Shown: positions 63,427 through 64,000 of the stretch, one piece after another | How positions within the stretch are numbered: position 1 is the first letter of the stretch | Layout of the letters: every line of letters begins with the position of its first letter | Origin: Porticoccaceae bacterium | Lineage (GTDB): Bacteria; Pseudomonadota; Gammaproteobacteria; Pseudomonadales; Porticoccaceae | Assembly: GCA_021773435.1 (NCBI GenBank) | Contig: JAJFKC010000045.1 | Span: 1 to 64,000, forward strand | Reading direction: 5' to 3' | DNA: 64,000 nucleotides | The notes under the pieces: model-generated | Seen by the model: the letters and a program-made list of their open reading frames with translations, nothing else | Database searches by the model: none | What the model was told of the DNA's origin: nothing | Position numbers and translations under genes: made by a program

Positions 63427-64000
63427 ATGGCTGATGACATAGAGATTCAAGGCACCTGCCCGCCGGAGTTTTCCAAAGTGCAGGACGCCTTTGCTGCCAA
63501 CTTTAAAGACGGCAAAGAAGTCGGTTCTTCATTTGCGTTGACACTTGCGGGCGAGGTCGTCGTCGATCTTTGGGCTGGCTTTGCCGACGGCGCTCGTAAC
63601 CGACCCTGGAATTCTGACACCCTGATCAACACTTACTCCACCACTAAAGGCATGGCAGCAACTGTTGTTGGCGTACTCGCCGATGAAGGTCTGATCGACT
63701 ACAACGCCAAAGTCGCCGACTACTGGCCCGAATTTGCTGCCGCCGGCAAGCAAGATGTCACCGTCGCCCAGCTACTGTCTCACCAGGCCGGAATTTGCGG
63801 CCCCCGTGGGCGCATTGAAATGAACGAACTCTACGACTGGGATGCTGTCTGCGCGATCCTCGCAGCGCAATGGCCGTTCTGGGAACCGGGCACAGCCAAC
63901 GGCTACCACGCGGTCGTGTTTGGTCATATCGCCGGAGAAGTGGCTCGCCGAGCCTATGCCCTGGACGGCGGCAGCACCAAAAGCCTGGGCGAACTATTCA
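63427..64000 (+). CDS. Beta-lactamase-family serine hydrolase (partial, cut by window end)
   Basis: The first 191 codons are visible. The class C/EstB-type active site S71-T-T-K74 (in NTYSTTKGMAAT) and the second motif YHAVVFGHI are intact; LTLAGEVVVDLWAGFADG opens the domain. Such proteins are esterases or peptidases rather than true lactamases. No signal peptide is apparent. The reading frame runs off the window. Confidence 0.9.
   Translation, partial: MADDIEIQGTCPPEFSKVQDAFAANFKDGKEVGSSFALTLAGEVVVDLWAGFADGARNRPWNSDTLINTYSTTKGMAATVVGVLADEGLIDYNAKVADYWPEFAAAGKQDVTVAQLLSHQAGICGPRGRIEMNELYDWDAVCAILAAQWPFWEPGTANGYHAVVFGHIAGEVARRAYALDGGSTKSLGELF

Overview
The window reads as a chromosomal segment of a Gram-negative gammaproteobacterium, probably a free-living aerobic, lipid-degrading and perhaps marine one (inference). 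The evidence is the type IV pilus block pilA/pilBCD, the sfsA-dksA-gluQ-pcnB-folK-panB neighbourhood, lipoproteins and outer-membrane barrels, and many acyl-CoA and short-chain dehydrogenase genes. No rRNA, tRNA, CRISPR array, prophage or complete insertion sequence was recognised.

Layout. 1-3.6 kb: visibly AT-richer surface-glycan genes (GtrA-like flippase, SAM methyltransferase, large GT-C-like membrane protein) behind a pair of small hairpins. 3.8-8.7 kb: pilA with a sigma-54 promoter, facing pilB-pilC-pilD. 8.8-19.3 kb: a leftward run with a fused indolepyruvate ferredoxin oxidoreductase, dgkA, cysE, an M15 peptidase, a zinc alcohol dehydrogenase, and a GCS2-type ligase coupled to an aspartoacylase-like hydrolase. 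19.5-25.2 kb: Na/Pi cotransporter, an mscS gene broken by two frameshifts, slyX, a LEA-type lipoprotein, a cation diffusion facilitator, and htpX overlapping a Rieske gene. 25.6-33.6 kb: housekeeping genes including sfsA, dksA, gluQ, pcnB, folK, a deoxynucleoside kinase and panB.

34-38.8 kb: an MMPL/RND transporter, a LolA-like periplasmic protein and an outer-membrane barrel form a tight operon. A sulfur cluster follows (rhodanese, a deleted blh remnant, two YeeE/YedE half-transporters). 41-44.7 kb: amidohydrolase plus a DUF35/thiolase pair. 44.8-45.9 kb: ArsI-like lyase followed by a SigZ-like sigma factor with cysteine pairs. 46-50 kb: cytochrome c, DUF1329 and DUF1302 genes. 50.6-52.8 kb: a tandem pair of DUF4344 metallopeptidases. 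52.9-57.7 kb: two acyl-CoA dehydrogenases, an uncharacterised protein and an ACAD10-like phosphotransferase. 57.8-64 kb: envelope lipoproteins, two SDRs, a PAPS reductase-like gene, MAPEG, DUF4399 and a partial serine hydrolase.

How the parts may fit together: the MMPL and DUF1329/DUF1302 modules look like envelope machinery for hydrophobic compounds. The DUF35/thiolase pair, the acyl-CoA dehydrogenase pair (one member without an obvious catalytic Glu), the SDRs and the phosphotransferase look like catabolism of bulky lipids, possibly steroid-like side chains. That pathway link is inference. The sequence observations most worth checking are the blh deletion scar beside an intact-looking operator, the doubly frameshifted mscS, the ArsI-SigZ pair, the DUF4344 tandem, the 14-bp repeats running into the pcnB start, and the 15-bp repeats before the cytochrome gene.
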